DNA from: an uncultured Corynebacterium sp.
GTDB lineage: Bacteria > Actinomycetota > Actinomycetes > Mycobacteriales > Mycobacteriaceae
NCBI RefSeq assembly: GCF_946998835.1
Contig: NZ_CAMQAZ010000001.1
Coordinates: 107,228 to 171,227 of the forward strand
Length of the DNA stretch: 64,000 bases
Direction: 5' to 3'
This document shows positions 7,918 to 17,276 of this stretch, in pieces. The translations under genes and the position numbers were made by a program. The number at the start of each line of letters is the position of its first letter. Position 1 is the stretch's first letter. Below the pieces are notes generated by a model that made no database searches, was not told the DNA's origin, and worked only from the letters and a program-made list of their open reading frames with translations.

Positions 7918-10900
7918 CAGCTGGCCTCCTGATCACCAGCAGGGTCCAACCAACCCAGCTGAACAATTTGCGGGTTCTGACCGTGCGCTATCCAATAGCC
8001 ACGCCCTGGCGGCTGCTCGCAGGGCTTCACGCCCACAATCGGGCCGTCATCGCGCGTGCCATCCATGACAAAGACGCTGGCACCCTGGTCTTTCACCACA
8101 CCCATGACGGGGTCGTGAAGGGAACGCAATGCGCCACTGATTCGGCGGGCGAAAAAGATATTGAGTCCGATGTCGGCCGCATGGGCGATGACTTCTGCCA
8201 GCGGCAGCAAAGGGTTGCCCCGAGAACTGGCCACCAGGTCGTAGTCGTCCACGATGACATTAATGGTTGGGCCGCTCCACCAATTTCGGGCCTTTAACTG
8301 TGCCGGTGTGATGTCCGACTGTGGGAGGCGTGCTTTCAGAACCTCCGCAAGCTCAGCCAACATGGGCGTCGCCACAGCTGCCGAGCCCGCATAGCCGGCT
8401 AACCGCGCTTCCGGCACGGCCTCCATCAGCCCCCGGCGGTAGTCGATCACGACAAATTTCGAGTCCGACTGAGAGTAGCGGAGCTGGTGAATAATGCCCC
8501 GCAACGCAGCGGTTCTGCCGCTGCCCGCCGACCCATAAATTAACAGGTGACGGTCCTTTTCCGGATGGAATACCACCGCTCCCAATCCAGCTTCTTCCAG
8601 ACCTACGGAAATTGCGCCCCTCGTCGCAGCCGCCGGACGGGGCAACCGCGCAATGTCAATCCGCCGCGGCAGCAACTGAAGCTTGGGCGCCTGCTCACCG
8701 GGCGGCGCTTCCTCCGCAATTCGCTTGGTGTCCGCTGCACCACTGAGAGCTACCAACATCGCGAACCCGCCCGGCGCGACTCCACGTCCCGGACTCTCCG
8801 GCACTAGCTCCGCCGCCTTGCGATCAATCATCGAATCCATCGACTCCGCCTGCCGCAGCTCGATGCGAGTACCAATCAAGTCGCGAACGGTGGGTCGCAT
8901 GTCGGTCCACCTATAGGCAGTAAGAATGACGTGAATGCCCACGGCGAGGCCATCTGCAATTAGCGCCTGCGCATCATCGCTCAGCGTCGGAAACTCCGTC
9001 TTGAATGCGCCCCAGCCGTCAATGACCAAGACCGAATCAGCCTGTCCCGCTGCCCGCGCCGCTTCCGGCGACAGCCAACCGTTGGTACGAAAGAGCTGTT
9101 CCCGACGGCTTACTTCACGACGCAGAAAACCAATCGTGCGGCGAATCAGTTCCTCGTCTCCGCGGTGTGCGACCGATGCCACATGCGGCAGCTCAGCCAG
9201 GTCACTCAGGCCACCCGCACCGCAGTCTATGATGTAAAAATGCAGGTCACGGGCGCTGATGCCGTCGGCAAGCGCGAGTACCGCCGTGCGCGTGGCAGTG
9301 GTCTTGCCAGACCGCGGCGACCCGACAATCGCCACGTGCCCACCGGTTGTGCGCAAATCAATGCGCAATGGATCCTGCCGTTGGAACAGCGGTTTGTCCA
9401 CTAACCCAATTACGCCCGTCAAACGTTGCCGAGGCTTCTGCTCGTCGCGCTGAAGCTCGATGGACTCCGGCAGCGGCGGCAACCATACCCGATGCGCACG
9501 TGCTGTTACATGCTTCAACGCCTCCACAACAGCTCCGAGGACCGTTTGCTCCGATGTCTGCGCAGGCAGGTCCGGCGTTCCATCACCGCTTGACGACGCT
9601 CCGAAAACCTCCCGCGCCCAATTTTCGGCGGTAAATTCAACGACAGTCGCGACATGTCCCTGCAGTCCCAGCCCCTGCTCTGCCGGTATCGCCGCAGCGT
9701 CCGTGGCCCGCGCGTTAACTACCGGACCGGAAACATACGCCGACCGAAACCGCACCGGCTCTGCGGCAGCGGACTTGATATACCCAATGCCGGGAATTGC
9801 CGGAAGATGATAGGCGTCAGGCACACCCAGCACACTGCGCGATTCCGCGACAGAGAAGGTTTTCAGACCAATGCGGTAGGAAAGATGGCTTTCCAGACCG
9901 CGCAAACGGCCTTCCTCCAAACGCTGACTGGCCAGCAGCAAGTGCATATGCAAACTGCGCCCCAACCGCCCAATTGCGACAAAGAGCTCAGCGAATTCCG
10001 GGCGAGCAGACAACAACTCCGAAAACTCATCCACAACAATCAACAGCGCAGGCATGGGCGGCGCATCAATCTGCCCGGAGCGCCGGGCTTCCTCGTAATC
10101 GCTGACTCCGGCGAAATTACCCGCAGTGCGCAGTTGCTCTTGGCGCCGCGTCATCTCACCACGCAGCGCAGCCTCCATGCGGTTGACCAGGATAAGCTCC
10201 TGCTCCAGGTTGGTAATGACCGCGGAGACATGCGGCAATTGATCGAGCCCCAGGAACGTCGCACCACCTTTGAAGTCCACCAACACAAAGTTGAGCTGGT
10301 CCGGACTGTGCGTGGCGGCAAGCCCCACCACTGTCGTCCGGAGAAATTCCGATTTGCCCGATCCTGTAGCACCTACGCACAGCCCATGTGGCCCCATGCC
10401 GCCCTCGGCGTTTTCCTTAAAATCCAGATACACCGGCGCGCCGTCATCACCGGCACCAACAGGAATGCGCAGACGTGCGCTGCCATAACGCGGTCGGTAA
10501 CGCAATGTCGACGGTGGCGGGTACAGACCGAGCTCTTCCATCACCGGATCTTCCGAGGTCGTATCGGTACCATCCGCGTTTGCTCGCTTTTCGAAGCGCG
10601 CCAAGCTCCGCCCGAGCACCTCCGCCTCCGCCAGACTCAATTGGTCTGGCACACCAATCTCTTCCCTCCCGGACGCGGTTTCTGCATGCACTGTGGTATC
10701 TGAGACAACCAAAGCGATGCCATGGTGCACAGCCGCCTCCCACAGCATTGACTGTGCCTCCACAGCGGACAGCAAAACTATCGAGGTCTCAGACCCCGCC
10801 GCATCAAAGATTGGCGCCAGTTCAGTGACATCAAGCTGCTCGCTCGAATCCGCCAGTACAATCAACACCGCAGCTGGCAGAGTATCCATTGCTGTGAGCA

Positions 10901-11750
10901 GCTCGACGAGTTGCTCACAGGTCTCCGCCCGCAACCGCGCCGGACCGCAGGCATCGGTGACTGTGGGGTGCGCGTGATGCGGCACCCATTTCAGCCACTC
11001 CCACTCATCCCCCACCACTGCGATCAGACAATCCTCTGGATGATGCAACGCGGCCGCTTGCCCCACGATCGCTCGCGCCAACCCCTGCGCTGCGGAACCT
11101 CCCGTGAGCGCAACGATGTCAAAAGCCGTCACATCTATGGCAAAGGGCACCGCCTCAACCTGACGAGCCGAACGAATCACTTCCCGCAACGCCACCGCGG
11201 AGACCGGATCCAATTTCTCCGGCGCCGGAATCGCCGGCGGTGTCACAGGCGTTGCGGGCTGCTGCGTTGCCACCCCAATGCGCAGCTGCAAGAAATCCGA
11301 GTCCCCCTTGCGACGTTCACACGCCCGTCCCGTCTCTCCCAATTGCCACAGTGTTCCGGGCCGCGGATGGGTAAACTGCGCCGATTCACGCTGCATCCTC
11401 GCGGCTTTCCCCACGGCCCGACGAATGCTGGACAAGTGCCGTTGATAGTCCTTGCGCGCCGGTGCTATGTCCTTGCTCCCCGCCCCTGTCGATACCATCA
11501 TGCCTACGGTGGAAAAGACCATCATCAGCGGAAACATAAACGACATTGGGTTGCGTCCCATTCCTGAGACAAACATCAACACCACCATGCCGACCACCGC
11601 CACGACCATCACCAATGGCATGAGTGCACGCATCAGCGGCACCGACTGTGGCTCCGGTGCCTCCGGTGGCACATCCGGCGCAATCGTGCCCGTCATAGGC
11701 TGCGGCCCAGTTTTTCGGGTACCCGGAATCTCCGTCTGTGCACTTGTCAC
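7917..11750 (-). CDS. eccC: Type VII secretion ATPase EccC (EccCa-EccCb fused)
   Basis: A 1277-residue FtsK/SpoIIIE-type motor of the ESX core. Two membrane helices (about 40-85) are followed by three ATPase domains. Walker A motifs are GATGSGKSEF (about residue 460), GSPRSGKTTA (about 807) and GSAGSGRTAA (about 1072). In the third the catalytic lysine is arginine, so that domain is probably non-hydrolytic. LIVVDEFSELL in domain 1 is Walker B. EccC hexamers drive substrate export and bind the WXG100 C-terminal signal. GTG start, preceded by GGGGGGATTTTT. First gene of the eccC, Rv3446c-like, esxB, esxA unit. Confidence 0.95.
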   Translation of the reverse strand: MTSAQTEIPGTRKTGPQPMTGTIAPDVPPEAPEPQSVPLMRALMPLVMVVAVVGMVVLMFVSGMGRNPMSFMFPLMMVFSTVGMMVSTGAGSKDIAPARKDYQRHLSSIRRAVGKAARMQRESAQFTHPRPGTLWQLGETGRACERRKGDSDFLQLRIGVATQQPATPVTPPAIPAPEKLDPVSAVALREVIRSARQVEAVPFAIDVTAFDIVALTGGSAAQGLARAIVGQAAALHHPEDCLIAVVGDEWEWLKWVPHHAHPTVTDACGPARLRAETCEQLVELLTAMDTLPAAVLIVLADSSEQLDVTELAPIFDAAGSETSIVLLSAVEAQSMLWEAAVHHGIALVVSDTTVHAETASGREEIGVPDQLSLAEAEVLGRSLARFEKRANADGTDTTSEDPVMEELGLYPPPSTLRYRPRYGSARLRIPVGAGDDGAPVYLDFKENAEGGMGPHGLCVGATGSGKSEFLRTTVVGLAATHSPDQLNFVLVDFKGGATFLGLDQLPHVSAVITNLEQELILVNRMEAALRGEMTRRQEQLRTAGNFAGVSDYEEARRSGQIDAPPMPALLIVVDEFSELLSARPEFAELFVAIGRLGRSLHMHLLLASQRLEEGRLRGLESHLSYRIGLKTFSVAESRSVLGVPDAYHLPAIPGIGYIKSAAAEPVRFRSAYVSGPVVNARATDAAAIPAEQGLGLQGHVATVVEFTAENWAREVFGASSSGDGTPDLPAQTSEQTVLGAVVEALKHVTARAHRVWLPPLPESIELQRDEQKPRQRLTGVIGLVDKPLFQRQDPLRIDLRTTGGHVAIVGSPRSGKTTATRTAVLALADGISARDLHFYIIDCGAGGLSDLAELPHVASVAHRGDEELIRRTIGFLRREVSRREQLFRTNGWLSPEAARAAGQADSVLVIDGWGAFKTEFPTLSDDAQALIADGLAVGIHVILTAYRWTDMRPTVRDLIGTRIELRQAESMDSMIDRKAAELVPESPGRGVAPGGFAMLVALSGAADTKRIAEEAPPGEQAPKLQLLPRRIDIARLPRPAAATRGAISVGLEEAGLGAVVFHPEKDRHLLIYGSAGSGRTAALRGIIHQLRYSQSDSKFVVIDYRRGLMEAVPEARLAGYAGSAAVATPMLAELAEVLKARLPQSDITPAQLKARNWWSGPTINVIVDDYDLVASSRGNPLLPLAEVIAHAADIGLNIFFARRISGALRSLHDPVMGVVKDQGASVFVMDGTRDDGPIVGVKPCEQPPGRGYWIAHGQNPQIVQLGWLDPAGDQEAS

Positions 11751-11969
11751 AAAAATCCCCCCGGTTTTGTGTCGCCCCTTTTTTCACTCGACGGCCAATC
11801 CCCTGACCAATCGGTGTGCACACAGCTTAGACCACACCCCGGATTCGCGCAGCGGAAGAACGAAAATCTGAAGCCGGGGGCACGCGCGGTTGCTGCTCCG
11901 AGTAGCGCACCAAGGAGTTGTGCGACACTCTAGAAGCACTAAAGCATGCACTATTCATGGGGGAAATAC

Positions 11970-13361
11970 ATGCTGGGGGAACTCATTCGCGTGCGCATTG
12001 ACGCCGCACACACGTCCGACGAAATCAGTCGCACACATGCAGATCTGGCACTTCCGACCAACGTTGCCATCGCCGCGCTCATACCTGATATCCTGCGCAT
12101 TTTCGATATTGAAGTTGCAGATTATCCATTAGCTCAGTGGCAACTCCGGACCGCCACCGGCACAATCTTGCTTGCCGACGACACCCTGGACAAAGCCGGT
12201 ATTTCTCCGGGTGAGCGTCTTGTTGTCATCAACGATCCGGGACCCGTGCCCACACCGCGAGTCTTCGATGCCGCCGATGCCATCACCGACACCGTCTATA
12301 CCGATGGCATTGGCACCGCTGACCTCATCGTCGGCTGCACCGCCGCCGTCGTGGCCACAGTTTCAATCGCGGTGGCATCGCTGAGCTTGAGCAGCACCGA
12401 TTCCACGTTGGCGGCAGCAATCAGCTTCATCGCGCTCTTGGCCGTCGCCGGCGGACTGCGCCTGGCCCTACTTCGTCATGCGAGAGCGGCGATTGCCACA
12501 GTTTTAGAGCTACAAGTGCTTATTCTGAGTGCCGCATCAGCGCTCAGCTTTGTCGGTTTCGAGCTGAACTACCTTCTCACAGGCTGGCCGCCGACAGCCG
12601 CCCTCGCCACAGCGTTTGCTGTCACCGGATCAATATTTCTCCTGCTCAAGAACCTCGATAGCAATAGCCGTATGACTGCCACTTTGGGCGCAGCCAGCCT
12701 CAGCACGGCCGTGGTTTGCGGGAGCTACGCCACCACTGTCGCGTTTTCTCACAATCCGATCCAGTCAGGGGCACTCACTGCGGCGTGTGCACTTACCCTG
12801 GCCCTGTTGGCACCTTCCATCGCGATTAAAGCGGCTGGCATTCGCGTACCAAAGGTCCCCGCTGCCGGCGAGAGCTTCGAGGACACTGAAACTCCTCAGA
12901 TCTCCCACAACGCACCCAAGCGAGCCGGTTGGATTCTCGACGGCATCGTCTGCAGCAGCACCGGGAACCTCAGCATTTTCACCCTAATCGTGTTGTTTTC
13001 GGGCGACAGCACAAGTACGTGGTGGTCCTTGGGCATGGCTGTTGCCGCCATCGTTTTCTGCGCTATCCACTCCCGCGGGCATGCCAGAAAAGTTGCTGCC
13101 GCCAGCGCAGCTTTAGCCAGCCTGGTAATCGCCGTGGCAGTCGCCCTACAGCAGTGGTTCGAAGGAAATTGGCCAGTTGCTGCCGCCCTCGTCGTGCCAA
13201 TGCTGGCAGCGACTGCCCTGGCGGCATTTCCAGCTTCCCGTATCTCTCCTACTACGCGCCGCATCGCCGAACTCACCGAGGCCTGCACCATCGCCGTAAT
13301 TTTTCCCATCGCGGCCATCATTGCCGGGTTCCCCGAGTTCGTAAGTGGGTTCTTCCAGTGA
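11970..13361 (+). CDS. eccD: Type VII secretion membrane protein EccD
   Basis: EccD forms the large membrane vestibule of the ESX core complex. The 463-residue product has a ubiquitin-like (YukD) N-terminal domain (IRVRIDAAHTSDE ... GERLVVINDP, about 1-90). It then has about eleven hydrophobic segments from residue 115 to the end. The ATG at 11970 was chosen because GGGGGAA lies 5 nt before it; an upstream in-frame ATG at 11946 lacks this. It is divergent from eccC across about 220 bp, and its stop overlaps the mycP start (GTGA). Confidence 0.9.
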   Translation: MLGELIRVRIDAAHTSDEISRTHADLALPTNVAIAALIPDILRIFDIEVADYPLAQWQLRTATGTILLADDTLDKAGISPGERLVVINDPGPVPTPRVFDAADAITDTVYTDGIGTADLIVGCTAAVVATVSIAVASLSLSSTDSTLAAAISFIALLAVAGGLRLALLRHARAAIATVLELQVLILSAASALSFVGFELNYLLTGWPPTAALATAFAVTGSIFLLLKNLDSNSRMTATLGAASLSTAVVCGSYATTVAFSHNPIQSGALTAACALTLALLAPSIAIKAAGIRVPKVPAAGESFEDTETPQISHNAPKRAGWILDGIVCSSTGNLSIFTLIVLFSGDSTSTWWSLGMAVAAIVFCAIHSRGHARKVAAASAALASLVIAVAVALQQWFEGNWPVAAALVVPMLAATALAAFPASRISPTTRRIAELTEACTIAVIFPIAAIIAGFPEFVSGFFQ

Positions 13362-14605
13362 AAAAACCAACCGCAACAAGGGCCCGTATTGCCACCGCAA
13401 CCGCCATTTCCACGCTGCTTATTTCCACGCTGGCTACAACCACTTCAATCGCACCGTCAGGGCCCGCACCGATAGCGGCCGCCCAAAACAGCGATAACTG
13501 TGTAGCCACCATGTTGTCGTCGGAAAGCGCGCTCCACGAACCGACAGTGGCCGAAAAGACGCTTCATTATCGCCAGGCGTGGCAACTGACGACGGGCGCG
13601 GGAATCACAGTAGCCGTGATTGATACCGGAGTTTCGCCAAACGAGCGACTCGGCGAAGTTAGCGACGGCGGCGATTTTGTCGAGAACAACAGCGGACTGG
13701 TGGATTGCGACGGACATGGCACGCTGGTGGCCGGAATCATTGCAGGCAAACCGGGAAATGACAGCTTTGCGGGCCTGGCGCCCGGCGCGCAGGTGCTGTC
13801 GATAAGGCAAACGGCCGATGGTACGGGCAATTTGGAATCCCTGGCAGAAGCCATCGACAAGGCGATAGCCGAGGGGGCGAAAGTCATCAATATTTCGCTA
13901 ACCTCGTGTGCCCTGGGCGACACGATGCCCCACGGTGCAGCAGCAGTTGCCGACAGCGTGGCACGAGCAGAAGTCTCCGGCGCTGTCGTAGTCGCAGCAG
14001 CGGGCAATAAAGGCAACAACTGCCAGGAGGGGTCGGTGGCATGGCCTGCGGTGTTGCCGGAAGTCATTGCCGTATCAGCGGTGCAATTCGATGAGGCAGG
14101 GCAGCCTCAACCCGCAGAATATGCGATTACTGGACCATGGGTGGACATCTCAGCTCCCGGCGGACCTGTGCTCGGCCCCGACCCGCGCACTCCTACTGGG
14201 CTCATCGACCGCTACCTAGTCGGATCCGGCGACAACACCCGTGCGCAGCAGATCGCTGGCACCAGCTTTGCCACGCCCACGGTGTCTGGCACAGCTGCTC
14301 TGCTGCTGGCACGAAACCCAGAGCTCTCACCGCAGCAAGTACGCGACATCATTGTCAACTCTGCGAGTCCGATTAGCTCCGGACTTGGCCTTGGCCGCGG
14401 CATTATCGCGCCATACGACGCGTTGATGTGGACAACCGCCGATACCGTCGCTCAGCGTGACACCAATCCCGCAATGGCCCCGGCCCCGGCGGATCCGCTC
14501 TCCCCACAGCAGCGCAACGCACCACTACGTGCGACCGGGCTGCTGCTGGTGTGCGTCCTCGGGCTAGGGGCCTGGCTGCTCTTGCGCCCGGAACAGCGGA
14601 CCTAG
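13358..14605 (+). CDS. mycP: Type VII secretion mycosin (subtilisin-like protease)
   Basis: A membrane-anchored serine protease that stabilises the ESX complex and processes substrates. The 415-residue product has a signal peptide (about 1-45) and a catalytic triad in VAVIDTGV (Asp, about residue 88), DGHGT (His, about 120) and GTSFATP (Ser, about 303). A C-terminal membrane helix (LLLVCVLGLGAWLLL) is followed by a short basic tail. The GTG start at 13358 sits in a GTGA overlap with the eccD stop and directly precedes a Lys-rich signal-peptide start; reading further upstream lies inside eccD. Its 3' end overlaps the convergent eccB by 42 bp. Confidence 0.93.
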   Translation: MKKPTATRARIATATAISTLLISTLATTTSIAPSGPAPIAAAQNSDNCVATMLSSESALHEPTVAEKTLHYRQAWQLTTGAGITVAVIDTGVSPNERLGEVSDGGDFVENNSGLVDCDGHGTLVAGIIAGKPGNDSFAGLAPGAQVLSIRQTADGTGNLESLAEAIDKAIAEGAKVINISLTSCALGDTMPHGAAAVADSVARAEVSGAVVVAAAGNKGNNCQEGSVAWPAVLPEVIAVSAVQFDEAGQPQPAEYAITGPWVDISAPGGPVLGPDPRTPTGLIDRYLVGSGDNTRAQQIAGTSFATPTVSGTAALLLARNPELSPQQVRDIIVNSASPISSGLGLGRGIIAPYDALMWTTADTVAQRDTNPAMAPAPADPLSPQQRNAPLRATGLLLVCVLGLGAWLLLRPEQRT

Positions 14606-15982
14606 GGCTGCCTTTCTGCTCAGCTCAGGCCCGCCCCGCAACGCTGCCAGAACTTCCCACTCAACAAGCCGCGTACCGCCGTCATCGGTACTGCTCGATT
14701 CGTTAAAACCGAGGGCGGCCAGCGTTGTTCGGTCATGTACTGCAAAGCGCATTCCCTCCGGCGAAATAATATGCACCGCACCGTTAACGCTCACCGCAAC
14801 GGAATTGCGCTCCCTGCTTCGAGCATCCACGAAACCATCGACCGCCACCCCTGGACCATCCGCATGCGGATAATCCGCACGGCGGCCCTCCGGGGCATGC
14901 TGTGACCACTGCACGAGCGCCTGGGATAGTCCAGCTACCCTTCCGGCACACAACCATCCATCACTATCGGCAAAATCCAGCGATTCTTCAGGCAGCCCCT
15001 GCACTACCGGCGCAGTCGCAACGGGGATATCGGCAAGCTGACTCTCGCTGGCCTGCATAATCGGGCTATGCGCAGCGAACAGTTCCCCTAGCACCGGTGA
15101 GAGAGTCGCGGCACCGTCGTCAAGCATGACGACGCGACGCTGTCCCACCTCAATCACGTTGCCCACAGTGTCGAATGGTGCGGGAAAGTGCGTAGGCGCA
15201 CCGTGATTCGGGATAGCAGGCGTGGCCAAAGCGGAGACTTCCGGAATTGCCCTGAGCAGTGCCGGGCTGACAGGCCGGACAGTCGCCTGTTCCAACCCCA
15301 GCGCTCGGGACACAGCGGCGTGCTCAGGATGATTGGGATTCAATCGCGACCGAAAACCCTGCGTAATCAACCAAAGACTTTTCCCATCGGTGACGACCGC
15401 ATTGTCAGAGCGAGCTTTGGCGAGCTGCTGAGCCTCCACCTCCACTTCTTCGAGGCGCACAACCGACTCCGCCACAACCCGCGGCTGCCCGAGGTCCTGA
15501 ACTGTGCGTTCACACAAAGACAGAGCCAGCTCGGTCGCCTGCGCAACCCCGGAACCCCGCTGCATCATCGGAACTGTCGGCGCGCCCTCGATGCCAATGC
15601 CGAAACCGATCTCCTCGTCGTCGAGCTCACTGCTGCGCACCCGCTTCGGCTCAGCGGGGTTGCCCAAAACCAACCGCGCCGAAGCGAGATTGGCAACCGG
15701 ATGCAGTCGGCCATTGACACGCACATGCAGGCTCTCTGAACCTGCCACAACAACTAGCGGCTCATTGTGGCTGGAGCCGCCCTGTGGTCTTACCAAAGAC
15801 AGCACAGCTGTGCCTGCAGCCAGCAAAACCACCAGCGTGCAGCCAATAAATAGTGCTCGCGTACGAGTGCGTAATGGATCGTGCAACATTCGTGAATCAG
15901 CACGCACAAGAGCGTGCTCAATCCTCCGAACCAAAAATCGATGACCGCTGACCTGGCTAGGCGTAGTCGGCGTACGTGGCAT
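14564..15982 (-). CDS. eccB: Type VII secretion protein EccB
   Basis: EccB is a single-pass periplasmic component of the ESX core. The 472-residue product has the diagnostic cytosolic N-terminus (SGHRFLVRRIEHALVRADSR). A membrane helix follows at about residues 43-65, then a large extracellular region with repeated domains. The ATG is preceded by GGGGGAGACTC, with another GGGGGAAT 12 bp further upstream. It is convergent with mycP (42-bp overlap) and divergent from the eccE candidate. Confidence 0.93.
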   Translation of the reverse strand: MPRTPTTPSQVSGHRFLVRRIEHALVRADSRMLHDPLRTRTRALFIGCTLVVLLAAGTAVLSLVRPQGGSSHNEPLVVVAGSESLHVRVNGRLHPVANLASARLVLGNPAEPKRVRSSELDDEEIGFGIGIEGAPTVPMMQRGSGVAQATELALSLCERTVQDLGQPRVVAESVVRLEEVEVEAQQLAKARSDNAVVTDGKSLWLITQGFRSRLNPNHPEHAAVSRALGLEQATVRPVSPALLRAIPEVSALATPAIPNHGAPTHFPAPFDTVGNVIEVGQRRVVMLDDGAATLSPVLGELFAAHSPIMQASESQLADIPVATAPVVQGLPEESLDFADSDGWLCAGRVAGLSQALVQWSQHAPEGRRADYPHADGPGVAVDGFVDARSRERNSVAVSVNGAVHIISPEGMRFAVHDRTTLAALGFNESSSTDDGGTRLVEWEVLAALRGGPELSRKAALGPLFRAQEQPGP

Positions 15983-16097
15983 GAGTCTCCCCCAAAACTA
16001 TTCCCCCAAAAATCCCTCCCCTGCAGAGTAAGCCAGGTCACGCTACTGTGCGACCAGGGGGAATTTTGTTGGGGAACATGTTGGGGGGATTATTCTC

Positions 16098-17276
16098 ATG
16101 ACCCTGTCGTTATTACTGCTCACCACGGCAGTCATCATCGCAATAGGAGCGCATATACCGGTTCACGGCCGCAGCATACGCGACCGCCTGCGTCACACCG
16201 AGCACGGCACACTCATCGGGCTGCGTCTCACGCCAGGTCTGCGCAGCCACATAAGCTCTGCGGATATCGTCGCGCTTGCCGACGACAGCCCGGTGCCCCT
16301 CGACGCGCTGTGCTTCTATCACGTAATGCCAGACATCCGCGGAGAGTATGCACACCGCTACTTTCGAGCAGCCGAACGCTACGGTGCTACTCCCGGGGCT
16401 TGGACACATCTGGTGGTAACTCTTCCGGATGAGGCCTCGGAAACCCAAGCTCTGGACTTTCTGCTCCACCGGCTGGGGCTGCTCGGTATTCGTGCACGAC
16501 CATTAACCGAGCATGAGTGCGCTCTGACCATCAGCACGCAAGAGTTGGTCCAGCTGCGCCGCACCGGGCACTCTGATCATGTGGCGGCGCTGGGGCGCAA
16601 ACCGCACCTGTGGTTGAGCCGACACCGAGATATCGCTATTACCAGCGGCCCGGCACAGGTCATCGGGGTTGGCAGTAGCGGCCAAACGGTGACCATGTGC
16701 CCCGCGAACCTACCTCGGCTCGAGGTTCAATGTGATGCCCAGAACGCTTGTGAGTTACTCATCGGGATGCTGTGCCTCGGCTACCGAGTAGGAATCCGAA
16801 CGTCTCAACCACGGTTGTTCTCAGTAGCCCTGGAGCTAGGCGCCGTACTTCTCACTCGGGCTGGTGACACTACCGTCGACGTGATTGTTTTCGAGGACTA
16901 CGAACCCGACCTATACACAGGTATTGCACGCATCATTCACGTCAACCGCGCGGATACAGGGCGCAAGGCGGACTCTCCCACGGCGTTGTCGACATCGTGT
17001 CCCTGTCTGATTATGGGGGAATTCACCTGGACACTATCAACCGCCCGCAACAGCGTTGAGCTACAGCCCTTGGCCCTGCGCCCGGCTACTGGTTCAATGC
17101 CGGCTACTGGTTCAATCCCGGAATCAATTGGCCGAGCTCGGGCAGGCCACCCGGCGCCGGGAAGGCACCAGGCGCGCCCGGAGCAGCAGGCCCATCTGGC
17201 GCGCCAATTTCCTGGTTACCAGGCTGGCCATCCGCCCCGGGAAGAACGTCCTCCTTCGGCATCTTTGCACCGATGA
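16098..17276 (+). CDS. Probable type VII secretion protein EccE
   Basis: A 392-residue protein with one or two hydrophobic stretches at the N-terminus (LSLLLLTTAVIIAIGAHI), then a soluble region without a motif that I can name. EccE fits by position (divergent from eccB, last gene of the ESX locus), by size and by N-terminal topology; some ESX-4 loci carry eccE while that of M. tuberculosis does not. The start follows GGGGGGATTATTCTC. The last roughly 57 residues are Arg/Pro/His-rich and are read antisense to the lipoprotein gene. That tail may not be an ancestral part. The name is an inference, not a motif match. Confidence 0.55.
   Translation: MTLSLLLLTTAVIIAIGAHIPVHGRSIRDRLRHTEHGTLIGLRLTPGLRSHISSADIVALADDSPVPLDALCFYHVMPDIRGEYAHRYFRAAERYGATPGAWTHLVVTLPDEASETQALDFLLHRLGLLGIRARPLTEHECALTISTQELVQLRRTGHSDHVAALGRKPHLWLSRHRDIAITSGPAQVIGVGSSGQTVTMCPANLPRLEVQCDAQNACELLIGMLCLGYRVGIRTSQPRLFSVALELGAVLLTRAGDTTVDVIVFEDYEPDLYTGIARIIHVNRADTGRKADSPTALSTSCPCLIMGEFTWTLSTARNSVELQPLALRPATGSMPATGSIPESIGRARAGHPAPGRHQARPEQQAHLARQFPGYQAGHPPREERPPSASLHR
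17083..17118 (+). repeat. 18-bp tandem duplication at the eccE/lipoprotein junction
   Basis: Two copies of CGGCTACTGGTTCAATgC (17083-17100 and 17101-17118), differing at one base. It adds the in-frame repeat ATGSMP/ATGSIP to the eccE product. It also contains the lipoprotein stop codon, with a second copy of that stop just beyond. Confidence 0.85.

Noticed and set aside
9654..10703. A 349-residue open frame antisense to eccC
   Set aside because: It lies fully inside eccC, which is certain, and has a biased low-quality composition.
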